A DNA stretch of 64,000 nucleotides from Flavobacteriaceae bacterium (GCA_002862705.1 PKDU01000052.1:1-64000), one strand, 5' to 3'; shown: positions 42,625 through 51,354, numbered from the stretch's first letter. Translations and numbers: made by a program. Notes: a model not told the origin generated them from the sequence alone.

Positions 42625-43326
42625 CTAATCTACTGTTAATTCGGTATTAATTCCTTTAATATAGGTGCGGTAGTATTCATCCCAAAAATCACGATCAATA
42701 TGTTCACTTCCCCTAACCCCAACAGACTTAAAATAGGCAAATGCCATGCGTGAATTATAGCCCTTGAGAAAGGCTTTTGCCTCGGGCAAATAACTGTAAT
42801 GCCAAGGTTCGTATGAAAAACCCGTGCGTGCAGCATCGTTGGTATAGACCAAATAAAAACCAAACTTGTGGGCGTTGGCTTGCATCCATTGGTGTAGCGG
42901 TACAAAAGGGCCGTTGTTGTGAAACTTACTGGGTACCAGCAGCCGCGTTTCATTTTTAATATTTCCATCCGTGATGTCTATGTCTGTTCCCCAGTGGTGG
43001 CGGGAGGTACCCGGAATGGTAGAGTATTTTAGGATGCGCGCAATGGCCGCTTCGGGCGACAGGCCTTCAGCGGTGTAGCGCACGAATTTGTCTTCCCATA
43101 TATACTGCTGCCTTTCAAACGACCTATGCGCTGATACCAATTGGATGTCAATACCATCTTTTAGGGCGGCCGCTTGCATGGCACTAAAAGCTGCTGCCGT
43201 TTTGGGTGTTAGTTTATGTGTTTCAAATGTGCTTAGATGACTGTCTTCTATGCCCATCAGTTGCACAATATTCACTTGGGCAGTAGACCATTGACACAAG
43301 AACAATAAAAGAACTAGTAGTCGCAT
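42625..43326 (-). CDS. M15 family D-alanyl-D-alanine carboxypeptidase, exported
   Basis: The 233-aa protein has a signal peptide (residues 1-16) and the VanY/DdcY-type zinc site: H110 and D117 in SRHHWGTDIDI, and the later His in EPWHYSY. The substrate-contact motif VSAHRSFERQ (residues 64-73) is also present. It should trim the terminal D-Ala from peptidoglycan peptides in the periplasm. Its start overlaps the end of the GNAT gene by 13 bases, so the two are cotranscribed. Confidence 0.92.
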   Translation of the reverse strand: MRLLVLLLFLCQWSTAQVNIVQLMGIEDSHLSTFETHKLTPKTAAAFSAMQAAALKDGIDIQLVSAHRSFERQQYIWEDKFVRYTAEGLSPEAAIARILKYSTIPGTSRHHWGTDIDITDGNIKNETRLLVPSKFHNNGPFVPLHQWMQANAHKFGFYLVYTNDAARTGFSYEPWHYSYLPEAKAFLKGYNSRMAFAYFKSVGVRGSEHIDRDFWDEYYRTYIKGINTELTVD

Positions 43327-43754
43327 AGGTTTTTAGTCATTTTGAAGTGGGTTCCGCCATAGGGCAATTCAAATGCATTGCCTTGTTTTGTGTAGCCGCA
43401 AGATGCGTAAAAGGGGATGGCGATTAATCGGGCATTCATCCAAATACCGTTGAGGTCTAAATCTATTACCATTGCTTCGGCTTTGGCAAGCAGTTGCCTG
43501 CCTATGCCTTCTCCTTGATGATGCGACAGCACCGCCATGCCTCTCAGCTGTACGTCTTTGCTATTTGGCAGCAGTGTCAATACACCAACAGTTTTGTTTT
43601 CGAGATATGCACCCAAATGTATGGTTTTGCTGTCTTCGTCTCGGTCAAAAGCACAACTTTCAAGCGGCAGTCCGTTGCGCAGCACAGGATGACGCACGAC
43701 ATAAGTATCTGTTGCGTTAATTTGTTTAAATTGTATGTTTGTATGCTTTTGCAA
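43314..43754 (-). CDS. GNAT family N-acetyltransferase
   Basis: The 146-aa protein is a small GNAT acetyltransferase. The acetyl-CoA pyrophosphate-binding loop is HHQGEGIGRQLL (residues about 77-88), preceded by the strand QLRGMAVLS and followed by IWMNARLIAIPFYASCGYTKQG, which fits the ElaA-like subgroup. The substrate is unknown. The start is TTG at 43754, as no ATG is in frame near the N-terminus, so the exact start is uncertain. It is upstream of the M15 peptidase gene and divergent from another GNAT gene, only 8 bp away. Confidence 0.85.
   Translation of the reverse strand: MQKHTNIQFKQINATDTYVVRHPVLRNGLPLESCAFDRDEDSKTIHLGAYLENKTVGVLTLLPNSKDVQLRGMAVLSHHQGEGIGRQLLAKAEAMVIDLDLNGIWMNARLIAIPFYASCGYTKQGNAFELPYGGTHFKMTKNLCDY
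43734..43741 (+). promoter_or_regulatory. Putative -7 promoter box for the plus-strand GNAT gene
   Basis: TATGTTTG matches TAnnTTTG, 21 nt upstream of the ATG at 43763. It lies inside the first codons of the divergent GNAT gene, so the two promoter regions overlap. Confidence 0.4.
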
Positions 43755-43762
43755 CTGTAGTT

Positions 43763-44194
43763 ATGGAAATTGATTTTAGATATTTAAATGTAGGGAATAT
43801 ACCCGAAATTTTGCCGCTGATGCAAGATTTTACCGATCATAAATATTCCAATGCCACGCATAGCAGCCGCTTTGTTGCCATGTTCCAACACGAATATGAC
43901 TGCATTGGTTTTTATGACAATGATCATTTGATTGGTCTTTGCGGGCTCTGGTATCAAACCCGACACTATTCAGGAAAAAGCTGTGAGTTAGACCACCTTT
44001 ATATAAAGCCCGCATATCAAGGGCAGGGCTTGGGTGCTCGTTTTATCGATTGGATTGGGAGCAAACTCCAAAAAGCGGGTTATGAAGCGTTGGAATTAAA
44101 TGCATACAAAGAAAATGTTGCCTCACACCGACTCTATGTCCGTGAAGGCTTTGAGCACCTTGGTTTTCACTTCGTCAAGCGTTTGGGCGAATAG
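43763..44194 (+). CDS. GNAT family N-acetyltransferase
   Basis: This 143-aa GNAT enzyme has the acetyl-CoA loop AYQGQGLGARFIDWI (residues about 84-98) after the strand CELDHLYIKP, and ends with YKENVASHRLYVREGFEHLGFHF (here the SHRLYVREGF motif). The substrate is unknown. The frame is open 8 codons upstream, but the ATG at 43763 fits the family start and the -7 box better. Not closely similar to the divergent GNAT gene next door, so they are not a recent duplication. Confidence 0.88.
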   Translation: MEIDFRYLNVGNIPEILPLMQDFTDHKYSNATHSSRFVAMFQHEYDCIGFYDNDHLIGLCGLWYQTRHYSGKSCELDHLYIKPAYQGQGLGARFIDWIGSKLQKAGYEALELNAYKENVASHRLYVREGFEHLGFHFVKRLGE

Positions 44195-44196
44195 CG

Positions 44197-44204
44197 TATA
44201 TTTG
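44197..44204 (+). promoter_or_regulatory. Putative -7 promoter box upstream of the 44.3-47.7 kb genes
   Basis: TATATTTG matches TAnnTTTG, 76 nt upstream of the ATG at 44281. It lies just after the GNAT stop. Confidence 0.4.
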
Positions 44205-44280
44205 TTAGGTAAGGAATTCTAATTTGATGTAATTTCTGATAGAAACGTTTCTTGCCGTAGCCAACCCATAGTAATTTTAT

Positions 44281-45009
44281 ATGCGACAGCTTTTTGTTTT
44301 TTTGCTTTTTGCGCCAATGCTCACGGCCCAAACCGATTACCGTACTTGGCTGAGGGGTAAGATTCTATACCAAAATCAAAATGTGATTGCTGCCAATGTG
44401 GTCAACACGACCACCAAGGAGGCTACAATTTCAGACAACAATGGCGACTTTGCCATTCAAGTGATGATGGGCGACGAGTTGGTTTTTACTTCCTTGCAAT
44501 ACCAAATTCGCGTAGTCAAAATAACAAAGGAGATTCTACAGCGCGGCCGTCTTGTTATTGATGTAAATGAAAAAATAACTGAGCTCGAAGAGGTGGTGGT
44601 TACGCCAGAACAGCGGCAGAAATTTTTAGACCTACGATCGGAAGAATTTAAGAAGTTTGACTATGAGCGTGACCGCTCCACACGATTGGAAAACGAGTTG
44701 ATGAACAAAGACCAACTTACAAATGGCGTAAACTTCGTCAGTGTTTTTAAGGCGCTTTACCGCATGGTCGAAAACAAAGACAAAGCAAAAGACAAGACCT
44801 ACGCACTCAAGCCCAGTGAGGTCATACGCCAGCTCTTTGATGATAGCTTCTTTAAAGAGCAACTGAATATCGAAAAAGACAATATAGGGTTGTTTTTGTT
44901 GTATTGTGACGACGAGGTCAAAACCAAAGAACTACTCGAAGAGAAATCTGATTTTGAAATCATGGATTTCTTGATCAAAACAAGTGAAAAGTTTAATAAA
45001 AACAATTGA
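44281..45009 (+). CDS. Exported carboxypeptidase-regulatory-like domain protein
   Basis: The 242-aa protein has a signal peptide (residues 1-16) and an N-terminal beta-sandwich of the CarboxypepD_reg-like type (about residues 22-85: a strand, then TISDNNGDFAIQVMMGDELVFTSLQYQ split by a turn). The rest is helical and charged and not recognised. Such domains are frequent in Bacteroidota envelope proteins. The next gene starts on its stop (TGATG), so they are coupled. The trio with the DUF6702-like and M1 genes appears conserved in flavobacteria as far as I recall. Confidence 0.82.
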   Translation: MRQLFVFLLFAPMLTAQTDYRTWLRGKILYQNQNVIAANVVNTTTKEATISDNNGDFAIQVMMGDELVFTSLQYQIRVVKITKEILQRGRLVIDVNEKITELEEVVVTPEQRQKFLDLRSEEFKKFDYERDRSTRLENELMNKDQLTNGVNFVSVFKALYRMVENKDKAKDKTYALKPSEVIRQLFDDSFFKEQLNIEKDNIGLFLLYCDDEVKTKELLEEKSDFEIMDFLIKTSEKFNKNN

Positions 45010-45500
45010 TGCGTTTTTTGTTTTTTGTGTGCCTATTGCCCCTTTTTTCTGCTTCTACGCATAAGTACTATGTGAGCACTACGGATATGTTTTTTAAGCC
45101 CGAGCAAAATCAAATACAACTGGTCGTACGGGTTTTTACCGATGACTTTACCGCTGCGCTTTCTCGTTTCACTTCCACTGAAATAAAACTAGATCCAGAC
45201 CAACTTTCAGAAAACGTTATTTCGGGGCATATGTCTTCCTATTTCCAACAGCACTTTCAGCTCAAATCTCCCAATGAACCAACCGTTTTTTCATTTGTTG
45301 GTTGGGCGTATAAGCAAAATCAGACCATCTTATATGCTTCTTTTGACGCGCTTCCAGAAATGACTCAATTGGAGTGGTCCAACACTTTCCTTATGGACGT
45401 CTTTCCCGATCAAAAAAATATCGTAACGCTTTCGACATCAGGAGCAAAGAAAAGTTTTTTGCACACCAAAGACCGCATTTTTGCTAAACACAGTTTTTAA
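45009..45500 (+). CDS. DUF6702 family exported protein
   Basis: The 163-aa protein has a short signal peptide (residues 1-16) and then the pattern HKYYVSTTDMFFKPEQNQIQ (start of the mature part) that marks DUF6702, continuing with VVRVFTDDFTAAL and the C-terminal GAKKSFLHTKDR. No function is known. ATG 45009 overlaps the previous stop by one base; a TTG one codon earlier is less likely. The M1 peptidase gene follows 23 bp later. Confidence 0.82.
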   Translation: MRFLFFVCLLPLFSASTHKYYVSTTDMFFKPEQNQIQLVVRVFTDDFTAALSRFTSTEIKLDPDQLSENVISGHMSSYFQQHFQLKSPNEPTVFSFVGWAYKQNQTILYASFDALPEMTQLEWSNTFLMDVFPDQKNIVTLSTSGAKKSFLHTKDRIFAKHSF

Positions 45501-45523
45501 TTTTCCCACAATCTAATATATTT

Positions 45524-47725
45524 ATGCAAAATCCATTGAAAATGAAATTTACTTCAATATTCGCCTCAATCTTAACCCTTTCTTTTGCCATTGCTATTGC
45601 ACAAGAAACAACTACACCACAGGGACATACCAACCAAAATAAGTTTCGACAGCTGTATAACGAATTAGCTACGCCAAATGCTTACAGAACAGCCTCCGGA
45701 GCCCCGGGTCCTGCTTACTATCAGCAGCAGGCAGATTATGTTATGGAGCTCACGCTAAATGATGACACCCAAGAATTGTTTGGCGATCAGACCATTACCT
45801 ACACCAACAATTCACCCGAAACGCTATCGTATTTGTGGCTCCAGCTCGATCAAAATGTTCGTGCCCGTGATGGCCAATCTTTTGACCGACTTGATAATGG
45901 AAACGACTACTACGGAACCCAACGTGCTGTTGGTCCTGGCTTTGTCAATGAATATCTCTTGGAGGAAAAATTTGATGGCGGTTTTAAAATAGATTTGCTG
46001 CAAGACACGAATGGTATGGAGTTGCCATATACGGTGCATCAGACGATGATGCGCATCGACTTGCCAACACCATTGGCGTCTGGAACGGCTATTTCGTTCC
46101 GTCTTAAATGGCACTACAATATTCCCAACCGTCAGTTTTGGGATGCGCGTTCTGGTTACGAATACTTCATTAAAGACGATAACTACGCTTATTTTATAGC
46201 GCAGTTTTTCCCACGTATGGCGGTCTACAACGATGTTGAAGGCTGGCAAAACCAACAGTTTTGGGGCAATGGTGAGTTTGCACTCCCTTTCGGCAACTAC
46301 GATGTAAAAATCACCGTTCCCGATGATCATATCGTGGAGTCTACAGGTGTGTTGGAAAACCGTAAGGCGGTCTATTCATCAACCATGATGAAGCGTTTTC
46401 GAGAAGCAAAAAAATCATACGACAAACCTGTGTTTATTGTAACGCAAGACGAAGCCGAGGCTAACGAAAAAAGCACACCAACAGGCACCAAGACATGGCA
46501 TTTTACGGCAAAAAATGTACGAGATTTTGCTTTTGCTTCTTCGCGCAAGTTTATTGTTGACATGATGAATGTCGATGTGAATGGAATTGATGTGATGGCG
46601 GTTTCTGTTTACCCAAAAGAAGGAAACCCACTGTGGGAACAATGGTCTACCAAGACCGTGGCGAGTGCATTAAAGTCGTATTCGAAAATGACCTTTGACT
46701 ACCCGTACCACAAAGCTGTATCCGTACACGCCGATGATGTGGGCATGGAGTATCCAATGATTTGTTTCAACTTTGGACGCCCAGACGAAAACGGCAAGTA
46801 CAGCGACCGCACCAAGTTTGGTATGATAGGCGTTATTATTCATGAGGTAGGACACAATTTCTTTCCTATGATTGTGAATTCAGACGAACGCCAATGGGGT
46901 TGGATGGATGAGGGCTTAAATTCTTTTGTGCAGATTATTGCCGAGCAGGATTTTGGAAAGGCTCACCCAGATGCAATACCAGGAATGGATCATTATCCCT
47001 CCGACGATATGGATCCGCAAAACATAGTGCCGTATATGTCAGGCGATCAAGATTTTATTGCACCGATTATGGCCAATCCTGAGAACGTATATCAACTTGG
47101 GCCAAATGCGTACAGCAAACCAGCAACCGCCCTAAACATTCTTAGAGAAACCGTTATGGGGCGTGAATTGTTCGATCATGCCTTTAAGACCTTTTCACAA
47201 CGCTGGATGTTTAAACACCCAACCCCAGAAGATTTCTTTCGTACCATGGAAGACGCTTCAGCTTTTGATTTGGACTGGTTTTGGCGCGGATGGTTTTTTA
47301 CTACAGACGTGGTTGATATGGGTGTTACTGAAGTAAAAGACATCAAAAAATTTGATGATGATATGCGTTATTTCTCGCGTTATTTTACCAACAGTTTACG
47401 GAACTTAACACCCGATGCGTTCAAGAACCGCAAGGAGCCTAAGAAATTTTACAAGGTAACTTTTGAAAAACCAGGTGGTATTCCAATGCCGCTTATTGTC
47501 GAGTATGCCTATGCTGATGGCACCAAAGAGCGCAAGACCTATCCTGCGCAAGTGTGGCGTAAAAGTGATCGTGAAGTAAGCAAGTACATTGCTACAGACA
47601 AGGAAATCGTCGGTGTGCTGGTTGACCCTGACAACGCCACGGCAGATATCAGCAAGGGTAATAACGCTTGGCCTAAGACACTAGAAGAAAACGACTTTGA
47701 GAAGTTTAAAAAGCAACAGAACTAA
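45524..47725 (+). CDS. M1 family zinc metallopeptidase, exported
   Basis: The 733-aa aminopeptidase-like enzyme has a signal peptide ending near IAIAQ. The zinc site is H440-E-V-G-H444 with the third ligand Glu 18 residues on, in WMDEGLNSF, and the exopeptidase-type motif VGMEYPM lies just before (residues about 406-412). A substrate in the periplasm or outside the cell is expected. A second in-frame ATG at 45542 (MKFTSIFAS) is an equally good start. It ends the small operon begun at 44281 and is followed by an intrinsic terminator. Confidence 0.94.
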   Translation: MQNPLKMKFTSIFASILTLSFAIAIAQETTTPQGHTNQNKFRQLYNELATPNAYRTASGAPGPAYYQQQADYVMELTLNDDTQELFGDQTITYTNNSPETLSYLWLQLDQNVRARDGQSFDRLDNGNDYYGTQRAVGPGFVNEYLLEEKFDGGFKIDLLQDTNGMELPYTVHQTMMRIDLPTPLASGTAISFRLKWHYNIPNRQFWDARSGYEYFIKDDNYAYFIAQFFPRMAVYNDVEGWQNQQFWGNGEFALPFGNYDVKITVPDDHIVESTGVLENRKAVYSSTMMKRFREAKKSYDKPVFIVTQDEAEANEKSTPTGTKTWHFTAKNVRDFAFASSRKFIVDMMNVDVNGIDVMAVSVYPKEGNPLWEQWSTKTVASALKSYSKMTFDYPYHKAVSVHADDVGMEYPMICFNFGRPDENGKYSDRTKFGMIGVIIHEVGHNFFPMIVNSDERQWGWMDEGLNSFVQIIAEQDFGKAHPDAIPGMDHYPSDDMDPQNIVPYMSGDQDFIAPIMANPENVYQLGPNAYSKPATALNILRETVMGRELFDHAFKTFSQRWMFKHPTPEDFFRTMEDASAFDLDWFWRGWFFTTDVVDMGVTEVKDIKKFDDDMRYFSRYFTNSLRNLTPDAFKNRKEPKKFYKVTFEKPGGIPMPLIVEYAYADGTKERKTYPAQVWRKSDREVSKYIATDKEIVGVLVDPDNATADISKGNNAWPKTLEENDFEKFKKQQN

Positions 47726-47731
47726 AACGAA

Positions 47732-47758
47732 AACCAACCTTAGGGCTGGTTTTTTTTT
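47732..47758 (+). terminator. Intrinsic terminator after the M1 peptidase gene
   Basis: A 9-position stem (AACCAACC with GGCTGGTT, one A-C mismatch) with a TTAG loop is followed by eight T bases, 7 nt after the stop codon. Confidence 0.85.
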
Positions 47759-47792
47759 GGATGTAATTTTGTTTGTCTGCTGACATGGCAGG

Positions 47793-48617
47793 CTATAAAG
47801 CAGCCTTAATCTCTTCCCAGTTTAGTTCAAAAGGAATTTCGTCAAACGTATCATCTACTTCGTGGTTTAAGGATGCTTTGATTCTGCTGTTGTTGTGTGG
47901 ATGCGTCATGACCAATTCAATCTTCTCATCATAGGCCAAGTTTTCTCGGTTTAGTTTTCTAAAAAAAGAGGCTATTGATTTTGGTGATATGCTGGCATCT
48001 TCTAGTAGGTTTAAGGCAAACTGATCTGCCTCTTTTTCCTGTGACCTGCTAAAACCAGAAGAAATAAGAGTTTGGTATAAATCGGATAAGAGCACGGTAT
48101 CTCCACCTGTCATGATAGAAAACAAGACCGAAAGGCTAAACTCTCTTGCCAATCTGTCAACCGTATGACGTTTTTCAACGTGTCCCATTTCATGTGCCAA
48201 TACTGCTGCTAACTGTTCGGGCGAATCGCAAAATGATATTAGTCCACTGAACACATAAATGTTTCCGCCAGGAATGGTAAACGCATTTATTTGAGGGTTG
48301 TCCAAAACCGTGATGTTATAGTCGTATTCCGATGTTGGGATTTGTCCCTGTAAGCGTTTGCTAACAGCCCACATCATGGAGTCTATGGTTTTGTTTGTCA
48401 GCGGATTTTTATACTGAGAAGCGATGATATACTCGTCAATCAATTCACCCAAAGCAATTTCTTGTTCATATGAAATCAGGCTTATTTTTTCGTCCGAATA
48501 AAACCATTTGTTTTTTTTGTCTTCGGAGAGTAAGTTCAACCCAACATAAAAGAGGATAAAAATACCTCCGAAAATCCCCAGTGATTTTAAGCCATCGAGA
48601 AGTATTTTCTTATTCAT
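47793..48617 (-). CDS. M48 family zinc metallopeptidase, membrane-anchored
   Basis: The 274-aa protein has one N-terminal membrane helix (residues 11-30) and a periplasmic M48 domain: HEMGHVEKRH (zinc motif), with the third ligand in EKEADQFALNLL. It is the second M48 gene in this window but belongs to a different operon. Its ATG overlaps the stop of the DUF4870-like gene by 4 bases, so it is cotranscribed with two membrane proteins. Targets may be misfolded or envelope proteins (inference). Confidence 0.9.
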   Translation of the reverse strand: MNKKILLDGLKSLGIFGGIFILFYVGLNLLSEDKKNKWFYSDEKISLISYEQEIALGELIDEYIIASQYKNPLTNKTIDSMMWAVSKRLQGQIPTSEYDYNITVLDNPQINAFTIPGGNIYVFSGLISFCDSPEQLAAVLAHEMGHVEKRHTVDRLAREFSLSVLFSIMTGGDTVLLSDLYQTLISSGFSRSQEKEADQFALNLLEDASISPKSIASFFRKLNRENLAYDEKIELVMTHPHNNSRIKASLNHEVDDTFDEIPFELNWEEIKAAL

Positions 48618-49138
48618 TGAAATGGGGGTGTGTTCACGCTTTGCTCTACTTCTGGATTGAAATCTTCATTGTCATAGCTTAATCGGTTCCTCTTTGCGTA
48701 CACCTTTTGATATGCATAGGGACCAAAGAAAATAAAATACATAAAAATGCCTTTACGCGCCCTAACGGCTGCAACAAGACTAAAGATAAAATAGACCAGA
48801 TTGGCTATAATACTAAAGCCCAAATAAGCATAGAAGTAGTCACTTAACTCATAATTATCAAAAAAGAATATCTGTAGCCCCCAATAAAGTAGTCCCCAAT
48901 TAACCAGTGTGGTGGGTAACTGCGACAATAAAGACTGCAAACAGTTAAAATGGATAAAGCGTCCTTTTTTTCTGTTTATGTAGTAGTAAATTACAGCAGC
49001 AATAAGATTTATAATGGGTAACGGAAGGCTAGTTGCCAAGGACGCAAACATCATAAGATATGCGCCCATGGCATCTTCCTTTTCTCGCTCGCTCAACTCG
49101 TGTGGTTGCGGAAGCACGTAATACGATTCCGATGACAA
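48614..49138 (-). CDS. DUF4870-like membrane protein
   Basis: The 174-aa protein has about four membrane helices (residues 27-52, 62-90, 97-125 and 125-145) and the DUF4870-like features: an N-terminal EKEDAMGAYLMMFASL helix and HFNCLQSLLSQL in the middle. The C-terminal 30 residues are hydrophilic. Function unknown. It overlaps the M48 gene by 4 bases and follows the DUF4389 gene by 10 bp. Confidence 0.78.
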   Translation of the reverse strand: MSSESYYVLPQPHELSEREKEDAMGAYLMMFASLATSLPLPIINLIAAVIYYYINRKKGRFIHFNCLQSLLSQLPTTLVNWGLLYWGLQIFFFDNYELSDYFYAYLGFSIIANLVYFIFSLVAAVRARKGIFMYFIFFGPYAYQKVYAKRNRLSYDNEDFNPEVEQSVNTPPFQ

Positions 49139-49148
49139 AGCCTGTGAA

Positions 49149-49730
49149 TTATTTACTGGTAAATGGCGGATAGGTATCTGTCATATTACCCATATACAGA
49201 TTTACTCGGTATTGCCAGCGAATGGTTCCAACCAAAAAGTCGTGCGCATCTTTAGGAAATTTTCCAGTAAACAACACAGATAAAAAACCGTAAATGGATA
49301 ATATCAAGCCCCATAGTATTCTAAAATAGAGAATGAATCCGTGTGGTAGGATAACATAAAAAGCACCAAAAAGGAGTCTGACAATCGTCAACCCTCTACT
49401 GATGCGTTCGGGATAAGGTACTTCTAAAGAAGTGTGTTCGTCTGTTCCATTTAGTCCAAAAGCCGGGTAGTCATCAGCTAGATTTGACATTCGCGCCGTA
49501 AGTCTAAGATTCCATCGCAGTAGTTTAACTTGATATTCAAACATGCTTTCTGGGTAGCGTCCTGTAAATAATATGGTAATAAACGCCACTAACGATAATA
49601 TAGATCCCCAAAGTGAGTAGAAGATCAGTAAAAAAGCATGTGGTAGTACGATGTAGAAAACACCAAGAATGGTTCTTAGTAATAATTCAGATCTTGAGTA
49701 GCTTTCTTGGTGTGTAATGATTAATTTCAT
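49149..49730 (-). CDS. DUF4389 membrane protein with internal duplication
   Basis: The 193-aa protein consists of two copies of one unit (about residues 15-90 and 112-185). Both have LLRTILGVFYIVLPHAFLL or VRLLFGAFYVILPHGFILY, then a second membrane helix, LFTGRYPE or LFTGKFPK, and a WN/QYR segment. This makes four membrane helices. DUF4389 has no established function. It is the first gene of the operon DUF4389-DUF4870-M48 and is divergent from tatA. Confidence 0.85.
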   Translation of the reverse strand: MKLIITHQESYSRSELLLRTILGVFYIVLPHAFLLIFYSLWGSILSLVAFITILFTGRYPESMFEYQVKLLRWNLRLTARMSNLADDYPAFGLNGTDEHTSLEVPYPERISRGLTIVRLLFGAFYVILPHGFILYFRILWGLILSIYGFLSVLFTGKFPKDAHDFLVGTIRWQYRVNLYMGNMTDTYPPFTSK

Positions 49731-49810
49731 TTTATATAAATTTGAGTTATTGTAGCACTAAAATATAATTTTTTTTAAATTCAAAAAAATCTACTTTTTT
49801 TGTTTTAACT

Positions 49811-49818
49811 TATATTTG
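49811..49818 (+). promoter_or_regulatory. Putative -7 promoter box for tatA
   Basis: TATATTTG matches TAnnTTTG and ends 4 nt before the tatA ATG, so transcription would start at or next to the first codon. Confidence 0.55.
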
Positions 49819-49822
49819 TGAT

Positions 49823-50089
49823 ATGGTTGTTTATTTTATAAGCGGTGTTGAAATCGTATTTATATTTATGGTAGTGCTTTTGGTCTTTGGTGCCAATCGT
49901 GTTCCAGACATTGCACGCACACTTGCCAAGGGTATTCAACAGGTAAAAACCGCCAGTCGCGATTTTCGTGAAGAAATTGAAAAATCTGCAGAAGCTCAGG
50001 GCTTAGACACCAAAGAGCTTCAAAAGGAGGTAAACGACATTAAAAAAGAATTTAACGACATTACGGGTACGGTCAAGCGTAAGCGCTAA
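49823..50089 (+). CDS. tatA: Twin-arginine translocase subunit TatA/TatE family
   Basis: TatA forms the pore of the Sec-independent pathway that exports folded proteins. The 88-aa protein has the N-terminal membrane helix (residues 8-24), the hinge FGANRVPDIARTLAKGI (residues 22-38) with its amphipathic helix, and a charged C-terminal helix. The length is normal. tatC is not in the window. The promoter box is so close that the mRNA may be leaderless. The stop overlaps the O-methyltransferase gene by 4 bases on the opposite strand. Confidence 0.92.
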   Translation: MVVYFISGVEIVFIFMVVLLVFGANRVPDIARTLAKGIQQVKTASRDFREEIEKSAEAQGLDTKELQKEVNDIKKEFNDITGTVKRKR

Positions 50090-50721
50090 ATCTTACGCAA
50101 GAGCGTTAACCCATCCCGTACAGCAAGTATTACGGTTTCAACGCGACTGTCTTTCGCTACTTTTTTATTAAAACTTTGAAGTGATTCTGTAGCCTCATCG
50201 GTGGCAGGCTCCAAAACTTTCCCAGACCACAATACATTGTCAGCAATAATCAGTCCTCCTGAACGCACCCGGTCAACAATCAAATCAAAATAGAGTGGGT
50301 ACTGCTCTTTATCGGCATCGATAAAAACAAAGTCAAAAGTTCCTTCAATCGCAGGAATAATTTCGGCGGCATTTCCCAAATGCTGCACGATGTGTTTCCC
50401 ATAACCGGACACATCAAAATATTTTCGTTGCATATCCGTAAGTTCCTCGTTTATGTCAATGGTGTCAATTTGCCCATCTGCTTGCAGCCCTTCTGCCAAA
50501 CACAGGGCCGAATAGCCTGTATAGGTTCCGATTTCCAAGATGTGTTTGGGTGCAATTAGTTTGGAGAGTAAAGCGAGTAATCGACCTTGGTAGGCACCAC
50601 TAAGCATCCTTGGTTGTAAAATTTTAAGGTGGGTTTCGCGTGCCAGCTCTTGCAGCAATTCGGGCTCTTGCTCGGAGTGTTCTGCTACATATGTTTCTAA
50701 ATTGTGATCTAAAAAATTCAT
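50086..50721 (-). CDS. O-methyltransferase (class I, SAM-dependent)
   Basis: The 211-aa protein belongs to the cation-dependent O-methyltransferase family (catechol/caffeoyl-CoA type). Motifs: ILEIGTYTGYSALCLAEGL (SAM site, residues about 62-80), FDFVFIDADKEQYPLYF with the metal-binding Asp, and GGLIIADNVLWSGKV. The natural substrate is not known. Its ATG overlaps the flavin reductase stop by 4 bases. Confidence 0.93.
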   Translation of the reverse strand: MNFLDHNLETYVAEHSEQEPELLQELARETHLKILQPRMLSGAYQGRLLALLSKLIAPKHILEIGTYTGYSALCLAEGLQADGQIDTIDINEELTDMQRKYFDVSGYGKHIVQHLGNAAEIIPAIEGTFDFVFIDADKEQYPLYFDLIVDRVRSGGLIIADNVLWSGKVLEPATDEATESLQSFNKKVAKDSRVETVILAVRDGLTLLRKI

Positions 50722-51341
50722 GCTTTTTTGGGTCTTGCGTATGCGTAGCGGTCTAACAGGCTTGTTGTGGCGTAGCCGTCTAAGCCGTTTATGGTTACGG
50801 TATTGGCATTTTCAAGCTTTAGCCACCCATCCTCTTGTTGTATGTCTTGGTCGGCAATAAAAACGTGCTCAACAGCACTAACTAAAAGCAAGGTGTCGTT
50901 TTCTTTGATTTCATATTCATTTAAAAAGCGACACCCCAACCGTATTTTTGCTCCTTTCACAAAAGGGGCAGGGAAGTCACCAAGGAATTCTTCTTCCAAA
51001 TCTGTTTTGGTAAATTCCGAAACTTCATCTGGATATTTTGCGGAAGTGTGATGTGCATCTTCAATGATATCGCTGTAGATGTGGTTTACTGTAAACACGC
51101 TGGTGTCTTTAATATTTCTGTAGGTATCACGTGGTACTGTAGTAGGGCGGAGAATAAAGCCAATCAGTGGCGGATTACTCCCAAGATGTGTAATGCTGCT
51201 AAAAACAGCCACATTGCTCACGTCATTTAGCGATTTAGTTCCCAATAAATTTGCCGACTTAAAGCCTGTGCAACTGTTGATGAGGTTTAACCGAAAGATT
51301 TTATCCATCTGGTCAATGTCGGTACGTGAATAATGTATCAT
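50718..51341 (-). CDS. Flavin reductase family protein
   Basis: The 207-aa protein has the split-barrel FMN-binding fold of the flavin reductase family: NVAVFSSITHLGSNPPLIGF (residues about 43-62) and DTSVFTVNHIY. It probably reduces flavin with NAD(P)H or uses FMN as a cofactor, but the partner is unknown. It is cotranscribed with the O-methyltransferase. A -7 box (TAAGTTTG, 51355-51362) lies 13 nt upstream. Confidence 0.88.
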   Translation of the reverse strand: MIHYSRTDIDQMDKIFRLNLINSCTGFKSANLLGTKSLNDVSNVAVFSSITHLGSNPPLIGFILRPTTVPRDTYRNIKDTSVFTVNHIYSDIIEDAHHTSAKYPDEVSEFTKTDLEEEFLGDFPAPFVKGAKIRLGCRFLNEYEIKENDTLLLVSAVEHVFIADQDIQQEDGWLKLENANTVTINGLDGYATTSLLDRYAYARPKKA

Positions 51342-51354
51342 AGCGCTTTTGATG

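Noticed and set aside
43314-44194. Recent duplication of the two adjacent GNAT genes
   Set aside because: Apart from the acetyl-CoA loop the two products do not resemble each other, so they are separate family members.
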